From positions 310,001-374,000 of the forward strand of contig NZ_PQDH01000003.1 in assembly GCF_002964605.1 (NCBI RefSeq): a stretch of DNA of 64,000 nucleotides. The letters run 5' to 3'. The stretch comes from Vallitalea okinawensis. GTDB taxonomy: Bacteria > Bacillota > Clostridia > Lachnospirales > PQDH01. Under the pieces are notes generated by a model. The model saw nothing but the letters and a program-made list of their open reading frames with translations. It was not told the origin of the DNA and made no database searches. The translations under genes and the position numbers were made by a program. Position 1 is the first letter of the stretch; the number at the start of each line of letters is the position of its first letter. Below, one piece after another: positions 1 to 8,954 of this stretch.

Positions 1-701
1 GTATTTTCACATTGTTCTTTGCAAATCTGATAAAGCTTCATCGTATTTGAACTATGCTTGCCACCTATAACAATCATTTTGTCAACAGTTTTAGCTAATT
101 CTATTGCCTCATGTTGCCTATCATAGGTAGACTTGCATATGGTAGAAAACATATTAAGATTATACCCTAAATTTTTCAATATCTCAACTATTTTGTTAAA
201 TTTAAAGAGATCAAAAGTTGTCTGACTGACAAGACAAATGTCTTTGTCTTTGGATAATTGTAAGTTTTTAGCTTCTTCGATAGAAGATATAATAATACCT
301 TCATTATCACAATATCCATTGATACCCAGTACTTCTGGATGACTCTTGTTACCTACAATAACAATTCGCTGTCCTAACTCATAGTGCTTTCTAACTATCT
401 TATGAATCCGTTTAACAAAAGGACACGTGGCATCTATTAAATCAACTTGTCGCTTCTCAAGTTGTTGTTGCAGTTGAGGGCTAATACCATGAGAACGTAT
501 AATAACAGTTCCTGAATAGTCTCCTTCAACATCATCTAATATTCTCAATCCACGATCAGCTAGCTCATCAACAACTTGTTGATTATGAATGATAGGTCCA
601 TAAGTATAAACTTCTTCATTATTGAGATTTTCTTCAACAGCTTTAACAGCTCGATCAACACCAAAACAAAATCCACTAGTTTTTGCTAGAATTATTTCCA
701 T
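1..701 (-). CDS. ispH: 4-hydroxy-3-methylbut-2-enyl diphosphate reductase IspH (partial, 3' end outside window)
   Basis: Last enzyme of the MEP isoprenoid pathway, an Fe-S reductase giving IPP and DMAPP. My translation of the minus strand starts at an ATG at 701 behind AAAGGAG and stays open to the window edge, about 233 residues. Family landmarks are visible: SGFCFGV near residue 10 (first cluster cysteine), RSHG, and DATCP (second cysteine). The gene runs off the left edge, so the third cysteine region and any C-terminal extension are not seen. In many Clostridia this protein is fused to S1 RNA-binding repeats, which cannot be tested here. It sits just downstream of cmk on the same strand, a common clostridial order, and is probably co-transcribed with it. 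Confidence 0.93.
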   Translation of the reverse strand, partial: MEIILAKTSGFCFGVDRAVKAVEENLNNEEVYTYGPIIHNQQVVDELADRGLRILDDVEGDYSGTVIIRSHGISPQLQQQLEKRQVDLIDATCPFVKRIHKIVRKHYELGQRIVIVGNKSHPEVLGINGYCDNEGIIISSIEEAKNLQLSKDKDICLVSQTTFDLFKFNKIVEILKNLGYNLNMFSTICKSTYDRQHEAIELAKTVDKMIVIGGKHSSNTMKLYQICKEQCEN

Positions 702-769
702 TTCATTCACTCCTTTAAAATTGCCAGAGATGAATACTCACAATGGTACACAACAACACTTTATAACTT

Positions 770-1432
770 TTATCTTCGATATAAATCAATGACCTTATTG
801 GTTACATCATCAATATCTAAAAAAGTGGTATCTAGTTCAACAGCGTCCTCAGCTTTTACGAGAGGGGCATACTCACGATTCATATCGCGGTAATCTCTTT
901 CTTCAATCTCTCTTTCGATTTGTTGAAGATTAGCTTGTAACCCTTTCGCTATAAGTTCAGCATAACGTCGCTCAGCACGCTTCTTAACACTAGCAGTTAA
1001 ATAGATCTTTAAATCTGCCTTTGGAATCACAAATGTTCCAATATCTCTCCCATCCATGACAACACTATTACTTTTAGCGATATCCTGCTGTAGAGCAACA
1101 AGTTTTGTTCTAACTTCTTTATAAACACCAACAGCTGATGCGCCATTTCCAACTTCTTGGCTTCGAATCCTATCTGTAACATCCTCGTCGCATAAAAACA
1201 TGCGTTGTTCACCTTTTATATATTTAACTTGGATATTAATTTGATTAAGTGAAGCAATCACTTTCTCCTGATCATCAAAAGCTATATTATTTTGTAGACA
1301 ATAATAAGCTATGGTGCGATACATGGATCCAGTATCAACATAATTAATTCCTAATACGTTTGCCACATTTTTTGCAATAGTACTTTTACCAGCACCTGCA
1401 GGTCCATCTATTGCAATAGAAATATAGTTCAT
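770..1432 (-). CDS. cmk: Cytidylate kinase
   Basis: Phosphorylates CMP and dCMP using ATP in the cytoplasm. The protein is 220 residues, normal for the family. The P-loop GPAGAGKST lies at residues 9-17, with VDTGSMYR (NMP-binding region) and MDGRDIGTFV downstream. An in-frame ATG exists 39 codons upstream, but the ATG at 1432 has AGGAGGA at the right distance and its product begins MNYISIAIDGP as in homologues, so the shorter form is chosen. It lies 68 bases upstream of ispH on the same strand and is likely in one operon with it. Confidence 0.94.
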   Translation of the reverse strand: MNYISIAIDGPAGAGKSTIAKNVANVLGINYVDTGSMYRTIAYYCLQNNIAFDDQEKVIASLNQINIQVKYIKGEQRMFLCDEDVTDRIRSQEVGNGASAVGVYKEVRTKLVALQQDIAKSNSVVMDGRDIGTFVIPKADLKIYLTASVKKRAERRYAELIAKGLQANLQQIEREIEERDYRDMNREYAPLVKAEDAVELDTTFLDIDDVTNKVIDLYRR

Positions 1433-1682
1433 ATATATCCTCCTAAAACGATCCACACCGTTAATGATTAAGGTGGCTAGGCACACACGCAAACTAGTAT
1501 ACCATACAATTAAAAAATATACAATTTTATATGCAAATAATTTGTTCAACCCCTACAATAAATAACCTGTGAAATCAACGAATACTACTCATGACTGAGT
1601 CTTCATTGGAAGTTTGTATCGTTAGGAAAGTTTCCTATTCATTAATTAAATGTTTTTTGATTAACTTTCCAATAAGAACATA
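1433..1682. other. Intergenic region upstream of cmk
   Basis: About 250 AT-rich bases between the ribose operon terminator and cmk. It must hold the cmk promoter, but I could not pick a convincing -35/-10 pair. No RNA gene, repeat or short coding frame with a ribosome site was seen. Confidence 0.5.
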
Positions 1683-1712
1683 AAAGCCGACGGTTATTAT
1701 CCCATCGGCTTT
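1683..1712 (-). terminator. Intrinsic terminator of the ribose operon
   Basis: Transcribed from the minus strand, the two arms AAAGCCGAUGG and CCGUCGGCUUU form an 11-bp stem (one G-U pair) with an 8-base loop, followed by a short U run. It lies 17 bases past the rbsB stop. Confidence 0.75.
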
Positions 1713-1728
1713 GTCTATCATTCATCTA

Positions 1729-2718
1729 TTATTCCTTAGTAATTAATTTTAGATCTACAGGAATATATTCTTCTAATTGTTCGCCACCTAAATGTTTCAT
1801 AGCATTTTCTACTGCTAGGCTTCCCATTACATCTGGTTGTTGAGCAACTGTAGCTGCCATATCACCATCTTGAACAGCCTGTACTGCATCATCAGTTCCA
1901 TCGAACCCAACGATAACAACATCCATGTTTGCACTCTTAACTGCTTGTAAAGCCCCTAAAGCCATTTCATCATTATGTGCGAAGACTGCATTAAAGTCTG
2001 GTGTTGCTTGGATAATGTTTTCCATTACATTTAATCCTTTTTGACGATCAAACTCTGCTGATTGACTTGCTACAACTTCCACACCTTCAACACCGTCAAC
2101 AGCTTCATGGAAACCAGCTCCTCTATCTCTAGTAGCTGAAGCACCAGGAATACCTTGAAGTTCAACTAACTTACCAGCATTACCGATTTGCTCAAGGATA
2201 TATTCCCCTGCAAGTTTTCCTCCAGCTGCATTATCTGAAGCGATGTGCGCAACAACTTCGCCAGTATTTGCACTTCTGTCAACTGTTATAACAGGAATAT
2301 TACTTTCATTTGCAACCATGATGGCATTACCTACTGCATCACTATCTGTTGGATTAATAATAATCACTGCTACTTCTTGTTGTACTAAATCCTCAACATT
2401 GGCTCTTTCAGTTGGGGCGTCATCTTTTGAATCTAATACAATTAAGTCGTAACCTAACTCATTAGCTTTTTGCTCAGCTCCATCTTTCATCGTTACGAAG
2501 AAAGGATTATTCAATGTTGAAAGTATCATACCAATTTTCTTGTTTTCAGTATCAGTAGGTTGGTTAGTATCAGTTTGGTCATCTGTTGTATCACCAGGTG
2601 TTTCTACATCTGTCCCATTATTACCGTTATCATCAACCGCATTATCACACCCCACAAATACAAATGATAACATTAAGATCGTTAAGATGATGCTTAAAAG
2701 TTTTCTAGTTTTTTTCAT
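1729..2718 (-). CDS. rbsB: Ribose ABC transporter substrate-binding lipoprotein RbsB
   Basis: Extracellular receptor that delivers ribose to RbsAC. A basic start and hydrophobic signal end in the lipobox FVGC, with lipidated Cys24. A Thr/Asp-rich linker (about residues 28-58) tethers the periplasmic-binding-protein domain of the LacI/ribose type (residues 60-329), containing NPFFVTMKDGAEQ and AHNDEMALGAL. Length 329 is normal. It is the last gene of rbsKDACB, 18 bases after rbsC, with GGGAG before the ATG. Confidence 0.93.
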   Translation of the reverse strand: MKKTRKLLSIILTILMLSFVFVGCDNAVDDNGNNGTDVETPGDTTDDQTDTNQPTDTENKKIGMILSTLNNPFFVTMKDGAEQKANELGYDLIVLDSKDDAPTERANVEDLVQQEVAVIIINPTDSDAVGNAIMVANESNIPVITVDRSANTGEVVAHIASDNAAGGKLAGEYILEQIGNAGKLVELQGIPGASATRDRGAGFHEAVDGVEGVEVVASQSAEFDRQKGLNVMENIIQATPDFNAVFAHNDEMALGALQAVKSANMDVVIVGFDGTDDAVQAVQDGDMAATVAQQPDVMGSLAVENAMKHLGGEQLEEYIPVDLKLITKE

Positions 2719-2736
2719 ATTTACTTCTCCCTTCAG

Positions 2737-3663
2737 TTATTTATTTCTTTTATCCAATAATACTGCAATGAGTATTACTGTACCTTTAACAATGGATTGA
2801 TAAAAAGGATTTACATTCATTAAGTTCAGTCCATTGTTTAAAACCCCTATAATTAATGCACCAATTATAGTTCCTGTTACTGATCCTTCTCCTCCAGATA
2901 AGCTGGTTCCACCTATTACAACCGCAGCAATGGCATCTAATTCATAGCCTGTACCTGCTGTTGCTCCAGCAGAGCCTATTCTACTCGTTACTATTATTCC
3001 ACTAAATGCCGCAGCTATACCAGAAATAACATAAACCATCGATTTTATTCTATTGACACTTATACCAGAAAGACGAGCTGAGTCCTCATTACCACCTATA
3101 GCGTAAACATATCTTCCAAAACTCATCTCATTGAGAATATAAGCAGCTATGATAAAAATGATGATCGTAATAATAATAGGATATGGTATCCCAAATAAAC
3201 GGCCGTTTCCAATTATCATAAAAGACTGGTCCAAACCTGAAATAGGAATCCCATTGGTGAAGACATAAGTAACTCCTCTGAAGATCGTCATCGTAGCTAA
3301 TGTAGCAATGAAAGGCTGTAACTTCCCTTTTGATATAACAACACCATTAATTGCACCAATAAGACCACCAATAACTAGAGCAACAATTATTGATAAAAAG
3401 ACATTTCCAGTACTCTTCATTACTGACGCAGCAACTGCACCAGAAAAGGCTAGTATAGATCCTACTGATAAATCAATACCACCTGTAAGAATTACAAATG
3501 TCATCCCCATAGCAATGATGGTATTAACAGATATCTGTGTAAATACATTACGTAGATTGCTGATAGTTAAAAATCTAGGATTCAATAATGCAATAATAAT
3601 ACATAACACTATTAATCCTAATAATGATTTATATTTTACAGCTAATTTTTTTAAAGTTGCCAT
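2737..3663 (-). CDS. rbsC: Ribose ABC transporter permease RbsC
   Basis: Polytopic inner-membrane permease of the BPD_transp_2 family, 308 residues with about eight to ten hydrophobic segments. The GMTFVILTGGIDLSVGS segment (about residues 52-68) and the AAVVIGGTSLSGGEGSV loop that contacts the ATPase are both present. A GGGAGGAG ribosome site precedes the ATG. It lies between rbsA and rbsB with gaps of 18 bases each side. Confidence 0.93.
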   Translation of the reverse strand: MATLKKLAVKYKSLLGLIVLCIIIALLNPRFLTISNLRNVFTQISVNTIIAMGMTFVILTGGIDLSVGSILAFSGAVAASVMKSTGNVFLSIIVALVIGGLIGAINGVVISKGKLQPFIATLATMTIFRGVTYVFTNGIPISGLDQSFMIIGNGRLFGIPYPIIITIIIFIIAAYILNEMSFGRYVYAIGGNEDSARLSGISVNRIKSMVYVISGIAAAFSGIIVTSRIGSAGATAGTGYELDAIAAVVIGGTSLSGGEGSVTGTIIGALIIGVLNNGLNLMNVNPFYQSIVKGTVILIAVLLDKRNK

Positions 3664-3681
3664 GATTGCTCCTCCCTTCTT

Positions 3682-5190
3682 CTATTCCTCATCAACATTT
3701 ACTGCATATTTCATTATCATTTCAGGATTAGCATGCTCACGGCTTACTTCACCTGTTAGTTTACCCTCATGCATAACTAAAACACGGTCGCTAATACCAA
3801 GTACTTCTTCTAAATCTGAGGAAATCATTAGTATCGCCTTACCAGATTTTTTAAGTTCATTTAGAATGTCATAGATTTCTTTTTTAGCCCCAACATCAAT
3901 ACCACGGGTTGGCTCATCAATTATAAGTACCTTAGGGGATAACATAATGAGTTTGGCTAGTATCACCTTTTGTTGATTACCACCACTAAGATTCTTTATC
4001 AATTGTTCACCACTAGGTGTTTTAACTGAAAGCTTCTTAGCATGGATTTCATAATCTTCGCGTTCCATTTTTTTATCAATTCTCTTGATTGAATTCTCAT
4101 ATTTCTTTAAATTAGATAACGTCATATTTTTTTCTACAGACATACCTAATATAAGGCCCTCACCTTTTCGATCTTCAGATAGGTATGCAATACCTCTTTG
4201 AATAGCTTGACCTGGTGCTCGCATTTCAGCCAATTCACCATCAATATATACCTGACCTTTGTCCTTCTTATATTCTCCAAATACTAATTTGGCAACTTCA
4301 GTTCTTCCTGACCCCATAAGTCCAGCCATCCCTAAAATTTCACCAGCTTTTACTTCAAAGGATACATCTTTAATAAAATCTTTATAGCAAAGACCTTTCA
4401 CTTTAAGTATGGTGTTACCTACTGGTACTTTAATATAAGGATATTGTTCTTCTAGGTCTCTTCCTACCATCATCTTAATCAAATGATTTTTATCTATATT
4501 ATTAACCACTTCTTCTCCGATAAAACTACCATCTCTCAAAACCGTAACTTTATCACACATTTCAAATATCTCTTCTAAACGATGGGAAATATAGATGACA
4601 GCAATATTTTGAGATTTTAGTTTTTGAATGACCTTAAAAAGATGTTTAACTTCTACATCTGTAAGAGCAGTAGTTGGTTCATCCATTATAATGATCTTCG
4701 CATTTTTTGATATTGCCTTAACAATTTCGATCATCTGCTGCTCTCCTACAGTCAAACTGTTTACTTCTGTTTCTGGAGCAATAGTTGAACCAATTTCTTT
4801 TAAATATTCTTTTGTCTTGGCTATCATGTCTTTTTTGTTTAATCGTCTTGTTACAGTCGAATATTCTTCGCTACCGAGAAAAATATTCTCATAAACTTTA
4901 AGATTTGGTAATACACTGAGTTCCTGATGAATGATAGATACTCCTGCATGTTGAGCTTCTTTAATATTCTTAAACTCCACTTCTTTGCCTTCAATGAAAA
5001 TAACCCCTTCATCACGCTTATATACACCACTTAATATTTTCATTAAAGTTGACTTACCAGCTCCATTTTCACCTAATAAGGCCATGACCTCACCAGCATA
5101 AGCTCTTAAACTCACTCCCTTAAGAGCCTTAACTCCAGGAAATGATTTTGTAACATCCTTCATCTCTAATAGAAGTTTATTTGAACTCAT
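3682..5190 (-). CDS. rbsA: Ribose ABC transporter double ATPase RbsA
   Basis: Tandem ATPase that powers ribose uptake. There are two ABC domains in 502 residues. The first has Walker [10 protein letters not shown] (about 40-48), signature LTVGEQQ and Walker B IIIMDEPT. The second has the degenerate A site GLMGSGRTE typical of sugar ATPases, signature LSGGNQQK and [15 protein letters not shown]. Length and layout match RbsA, MglA and XylG. Its place between rbsD and rbsC assigns it to ribose. Confidence 0.94.
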   Translation of the reverse strand: MSSNKLLLEMKDVTKSFPGVKALKGVSLRAYAGEVMALLGENGAGKSTLMKILSGVYKRDEGVIFIEGKEVEFKNIKEAQHAGVSIIHQELSVLPNLKVYENIFLGSEEYSTVTRRLNKKDMIAKTKEYLKEIGSTIAPETEVNSLTVGEQQMIEIVKAISKNAKIIIMDEPTTALTDVEVKHLFKVIQKLKSQNIAVIYISHRLEEIFEMCDKVTVLRDGSFIGEEVVNNIDKNHLIKMMVGRDLEEQYPYIKVPVGNTILKVKGLCYKDFIKDVSFEVKAGEILGMAGLMGSGRTEVAKLVFGEYKKDKGQVYIDGELAEMRAPGQAIQRGIAYLSEDRKGEGLILGMSVEKNMTLSNLKKYENSIKRIDKKMEREDYEIHAKKLSVKTPSGEQLIKNLSGGNQQKVILAKLIMLSPKVLIIDEPTRGIDVGAKKEIYDILNELKKSGKAILMISSDLEEVLGISDRVLVMHEGKLTGEVSREHANPEMIMKYAVNVDEE

Positions 5191-5200
5191 ACTATCCCTC

Positions 5201-5596
5201 CTAAAAGACTACACCAGATTTTAAAATAATATTAGCATAAGGGGTTTGTTCTCCTGTTCGAATCACAGCCTTACAGGCTTTTAAACTCTCCTTAAGCTCT
5301 TCATGACTTATTTCAGTTATTTTGACATCACCTATGACTTGTAAGATTTCGTCATAAACTTTTGGATTAATGTCTTTTGTTTCTTTAGCTAAAAGTACTT
5401 CTTCAATTTCATGTTCTACCAAGACAGCTTTAAGAACATCAATGAAACGAGGAATATCTTTAACCAATGCTAAATCTATACGTTTTGTTTCGTCTGGAAT
5501 GGGAAGACCACAATCGCCTATGCCTAAGGTATCTGTATGACCCATTTTTGAAATAACATCAGAAATATGACAGTTTAATAATCCAGTCTTTTTCAT
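5201..5596 (-). CDS. rbsD: D-ribose pyranase RbsD
   Basis: Interconverts pyranose and furanose forms of ribose so that RbsK receives its substrate. The 131 residues include [17 protein letters not shown] (catalytic His and Asp region) near residues 18-34 and a C-terminal [13 protein letters not shown], both characteristic. It starts only 4 bases after the rbsK stop and has GGAGGAG before the ATG, so it is translationally linked with the kinase. Confidence 0.95.
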   Translation of the reverse strand: MKKTGLLNCHISDVISKMGHTDTLGIGDCGLPIPDETKRIDLALVKDIPRFIDVLKAVLVEHEIEEVLLAKETKDINPKVYDEILQVIGDVKITEISHEELKESLKACKAVIRTGEQTPYANIILKSGVVF

Positions 5597-5599
5597 ATT

Positions 5600-6532
5600 T
5601 TACTCCTCCGCATATTTTTCATTTACTTCTTCAAGAGAAGGCAACGAAATCTGTGCACCTTTTTTTGTTACGGTTATAGATGAAACTTTATTACCGAACC
5701 TTACTGCTTCCTTAATAATAGCGAAGTTAATCTCTTTATTTTGACTGAGCTGACTAGCAACGCCTCCAATAAATGAATCTCCTGCTGCTGTTGTATCAAT
5801 GGCATCAACCTTATAAGCTTTAATCAATTCTGCCTCTTCTCTAGAGACTAAAGCTGCGCCTTTTTCACCTAAGGTTACGATGACATAACTTACACCCTTC
5901 TCAAAAAAGATCTCAGCTGACTTCTTTGCGCTATCTAAATCACTTACTTCTAATCCTGTTAATTCCAATACTTCTGTTTCATTAGGAACAATAATATCAG
6001 TAACCTTTAATAAGTCTTCTTGCATCTTACTAGCAGGTGCAGGATTAAGAATTGTTATGGCATTACTTTTTTTGGCAATTTGAAAAACCTCTTTAGTCAC
6101 ATTCATCGGTGTTTCAAATTGAGCAATAACAATATCACAACTTTCAATAATTTCTTTGGCTTTCATGATAGATCTTGCTTTCAAGGTCATATTAGCTCCA
6201 GAAATAACAGCAATGGTATTATCTCCATTTTCATCAACAGTGATGATGGCTGTTCCTGTTGGTTGTGTTTTATCTTTAAAGACATATTGTGTATGAATAC
6301 CGTCTTTTTGAAGATAACTTTGTAGTAACTCTCCATTATCATCATCACCAATTTGAGAAATCATATGCACATCGCATCCCAATCTCTTAGCAGCAACAGC
6401 TTGATTAGCCCCTTTACCACCAGGAATTTTCTCCATGGTATCTACAAAAAATGTTTCACCTTTTTTAGGTAAATTCTTAACATTTAAAACAATATCTAAA
6501 TTCATGCTTCCTACTACGCATACTTTTTTCAC
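5600..6532 (-). CDS. rbsK: Ribokinase RbsK
   Basis: Phosphorylates ribose to ribose 5-phosphate. The 310-residue PfkB-family protein has the N-terminal GSMNLDIVL, PGGKGANQAVAAKRLG (about 37-52) and the C-terminal signature with the catalytic base, DTTAAGDSFIGG (about 247-258). It begins with GTG; GGAGGGTG sits 4 bases upstream and no nearer ATG fits. First gene of the operon, directly behind a consensus promoter and operator. Confidence 0.94.
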   Translation of the reverse strand: MKKVCVVGSMNLDIVLNVKNLPKKGETFFVDTMEKIPGGKGANQAVAAKRLGCDVHMISQIGDDDNGELLQSYLQKDGIHTQYVFKDKTQPTGTAIITVDENGDNTIAVISGANMTLKARSIMKAKEIIESCDIVIAQFETPMNVTKEVFQIAKKSNAITILNPAPASKMQEDLLKVTDIIVPNETEVLELTGLEVSDLDSAKKSAEIFFEKGVSYVIVTLGEKGAALVSREEAELIKAYKVDAIDTTAAGDSFIGGVASQLSQNKEINFAIIKEAVRFGNKVSSITVTKKGAQISLPSLEEVNEKYAEE

Positions 6533-6551
6533 AGTTCACCCTCCAATTCAC

Positions 6552-6576
6552 TTAATCGGTTTACTGAACCGGTTAA
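6552..6576. promoter_or_regulatory. Palindromic operator of the ribose operon (probable RbsR site)
   Basis: Two 10-base arms, TTAATCGGTT and AACCGGTTAA, flank a 5-base centre (TACTG); 9 of 10 positions are symmetric. It starts 5 bases downstream of the -10 box, covering the expected transcription start, so a bound repressor would block initiation. Inferred ligand protein: the LacI-family regulator at 7494-8498. Confidence 0.8.
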
Positions 6577-6580
6577 GTTG

Positions 6581-6609
6581 ATTATAGCACCCCTTATGTG
6601 GTATGTCAA
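6581..6609 (-). promoter_or_regulatory. Consensus sigma-A promoter of rbsKDACB
   Basis: On the minus strand TTGACA (6604-6609) and TATAAT (6581-6586) are separated by exactly 17 bases; both hexamers match consensus fully. A promoter this strong implies tight repression by the adjacent operator. Confidence 0.88.
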
Positions 6610-6790
6610 CAAAAAATGTTATTATTTCCTCACTTCTTATAATATATTGTACAATTCGACTTATTACATCATTTATTTTTGCACATACGAAAGGGATATC
6701 TTGATAATATTTTCAGCTTTTATCCCTTAAATTATTATATTTTTTTTAAGAAATGCGTACTTACTTCACTTTTCTTACATATGCGGGCAT

Positions 6791-6830
6791 AAAAAAAAGC
6801 TCTTAAGAGAGTTTGCTTACTCTTAAGAAC
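6791..6830 (-). terminator. Intrinsic terminator after the PAP2 gene
   Basis: An 11-bp stem (GUUCUUAAGAG with CUCUUAAGAGC, one G-U pair) on the minus strand is followed by eight U residues. It begins directly after the stop codon of the PAP2 gene and isolates it from the ribose operon downstream. Confidence 0.88.
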
Positions 6831-7388
6831 TTATATAATTCCACCGATGGTCATTAAATAACCACTCACATAAGAAGATGTAAAAAATCCTATGGTTGCA
6901 CCAATCATAACATCAGTAGGATAATGAACACCGATATATATCCTAGATACCCCGACAGCACTTGCAATGAATAATAGTGCTAAAGTAATGATACTGGACG
7001 TTAATAATATTGACAACGTCATAGATATTGCAAATATAGCGGTAGTATGACCTGAAGGAAAGGAATAATTGTATAGTTTAATTTGAAAAGTATTGATGTC
7101 TGCAAAGACTTTATTCGGTCGTGGTCGATTAACAATGATCTTTATTGAGTGAATAATAATTTGGCTAATAATTAATGAAATTACAACGGATAATCCAGCA
7201 GTAAGAATTCGAAGGTAATCTAATCCAATCATAATTAAAGAAATAATTACAGATGCTGTCAAGCTACCTAAATGAGTAATTTTAGGCATAACACGATCTA
7301 GTATGGAACATTTTATCCTTTTATTAATGACGTATAAGATATATTGATCACCGGTTCTGATGGCTTTAAATAATCTACTCAAGTTCAT
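6831..7388 (-). CDS. PAP2-family membrane phosphatase
   Basis: Integral-membrane lipid-phosphate phosphatase, possibly an undecaprenyl-pyrophosphate or phosphatidylglycerophosphate phosphatase. All three family motifs are present: KIIVNRPRP (K-x6-RP), SFPSGH and SRIYIGVHYPTD. The 185 residues contain about five hydrophobic segments, with the motifs on the outer face as usual. It stands alone between rbsR and the rbs operon with its own terminator, so no shared role with ribose is implied. The substrate cannot be read from sequence. Confidence 0.85.
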   Translation of the reverse strand: MNLSRLFKAIRTGDQYILYVINKRIKCSILDRVMPKITHLGSLTASVIISLIMIGLDYLRILTAGLSVVISLIISQIIIHSIKIIVNRPRPNKVFADINTFQIKLYNYSFPSGHTTAIFAISMTLSILLTSSIITLALLFIASAVGVSRIYIGVHYPTDVMIGATIGFFTSSYVSGYLMTIGGII

Positions 7389-7493
7389 CCCCCTCCAGCA
7401 TTATCTTAGTTCTATCTATCTCTAATTATAATAATACATCATTCATATACATTTTACTTATAAACTCCTGTAAATTTTTCGTAAAATTATTGC

Positions 7494-8498
7494 TTATACT
7501 GAATCCCTTACAATTAACTTAGGCTTGAAGCGGATAATTTTTTCGTTATTATCCTCGCCATGAATGAAGCCTATTAATAATTCACAAGCTTCCTTACCCA
7601 TATCATAAATCGGCTGTCCTATAGTTGTCAACCCTGGTTCCATCATTTCGGCTATTTGTATATTATCAAAGCCAATAATGCCAACATCTTCTGGCACTCT
7701 ATACCCATTCTTAACTAATACCTTCATGCCTCCTATTGCCATAAGATCATTGCTAAAAAAGATAGCATCAAAATCTTTAATTTGCTCGATGATGTCTTTT
7801 GTTACTTTTTTCCCACCATCAAGACTAAAATCTCCTTCAAATATTAACTCTTCATTATAGAGTCCATATTTCTCCATGGCTTCTTTGTAACCTTCATATC
7901 TTAATTTTGAAACCCCTAAGTTAGGGTCACCAGATACAAAAACAATTTTCCTTTTGTTATTTCTATACAAATAATCAATACCTTCAGTCATACCTTCTTT
8001 ATTTAAACTATAGACCCCATAGTACTGTTCATAACCTTTAACATAACGGTCAACAAAAACAAAAGGAACATTATTCCCCTTCAAAATATCAATACTTTTA
8101 TCACTATTTCCCCCGGTTATGAATATGACACCATCAACTAATTTACTCACTAGCAATTTAACGTATTTATCCTCTTTGACGATTTCATTATCAAGATTAC
8201 AAAATATAACATTATAATCATACTTGTTCGCTGCATCTTCTATAGCCCTTGCAATCTCCGAAAAAAACGGGTTAGTAATATCAGGTACCATAATACCAAT
8301 TGTACCAGATTTATTGGTACTCAAACTCCTAGCAATAGAATTGGGAATGTAATTCATTTCTTCCGCAATTTCTAAAATCTTTTTTCTAGTCGTATCACTT
8401 ATGCTACTATCCTTATTGTTCAGAACCATTGAAACAGTAGTCTTTGATACACCAGCTTGATTGGCTATATCTTGCATAGTAGCTTTTACTTTTTTCAT
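7494..8498 (-). CDS. rbsR: LacI-family transcriptional regulator, probable ribose repressor
   Basis: The 334-residue protein has an N-terminal LacI helix-turn-helix (MQDIANQAGVSKTTVSMVLN, about residues 8-27), a hinge with RSLSTNKSGTIG, and a ribose-type ligand domain with VPDITNPFFSEIARAIE and FSNDLMAIGGMKVL. It is encoded 962 bases upstream of the ribose operon on the same strand, and a palindromic operator overlaps the rbs start site. RbsR is the natural assignment, though no experimental link is visible here. Confidence 0.85.
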   Translation of the reverse strand: MKKVKATMQDIANQAGVSKTTVSMVLNNKDSSISDTTRKKILEIAEEMNYIPNSIARSLSTNKSGTIGIMVPDITNPFFSEIARAIEDAANKYDYNVIFCNLDNEIVKEDKYVKLLVSKLVDGVIFITGGNSDKSIDILKGNNVPFVFVDRYVKGYEQYYGVYSLNKEGMTEGIDYLYRNNKRKIVFVSGDPNLGVSKLRYEGYKEAMEKYGLYNEELIFEGDFSLDGGKKVTKDIIEQIKDFDAIFFSNDLMAIGGMKVLVKNGYRVPEDVGIIGFDNIQIAEMMEPGLTTIGQPIYDMGKEACELLIGFIHGEDNNEKIIRFKPKLIVRDSV

Positions 8499-8547
8499 AA
8501 AAAGCCTCCATACTCTATTCAGTAATTAGATCATCTTTCCCAATAAC

Positions 8548-8913
8548 CTATTGAATTGATGTATCTAAATCAGGTCTTAATCGTACTGCTTCATTCAAAT
8601 AGATGTGTATAACATTTTTTTGCATTCTATCAGAAGAAGCATGAATCAAAACTCGAATGCACTTTTTAAGACTCTTCTCAACATACATCTCCTGCATACA
8701 TAAAAGACCTGCTGTAGTAATACCTAAGTTTCTTGCAGCAACTGCTGGATATACCGCATCTAAATCTTTTGTGGCAGTAAACGTAATAGAAATTATATCA
8801 TTCATATCCATATTGTTTTCTTTTATGATCATTTCTATTAATTCATTAGTAGCTTCTAAAATATCTTCTTTTGTATTTGCTTTGACAGTAGTAGCTCCTC
8901 TTACAGCTATCAT
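8548..8913 (-). CDS. aroH: Chorismate mutase, AroH type
   Basis: Converts chorismate to prephenate for Phe/Tyr synthesis. The 121-residue protein shows AVRGATTV at the N-terminus (active-site Arg) and CIRVLIHA near the middle (active-site Cys and Arg). This trimeric AroH fold is typical of Bacillus and Clostridia. The ATG at 8913 is preferred over a GTG three codons upstream because that GTG lies inside the AAGGGGTG ribosome site. It lies 42 bases after baiN-like 8955 and may be co-transcribed. Confidence 0.9.
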   Translation of the reverse strand: MIAVRGATTVKANTKEDILEATNELIEMIIKENNMDMNDIISITFTATKDLDAVYPAVAARNLGITTAGLLCMQEMYVEKSLKKCIRVLIHASSDRMQKNVIHIYLNEAVRLRPDLDTSIQ

Positions 8914-8954
8914 AGTTAACACCCCTTCTTATAGGAAATATAATGTATACTACA

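Noticed and set aside
1433-1549. In-frame N-terminal extension of cmk by 39 codons
   Set aside because: The ATG at 1432 has AGGAGGA and gives the family start; the extension has no homology pattern and no ribosome site.
8499-8547. Operator upstream of aroH/rbsR boundary
   Set aside because: No symmetric site found; the gap is only 49 bases.
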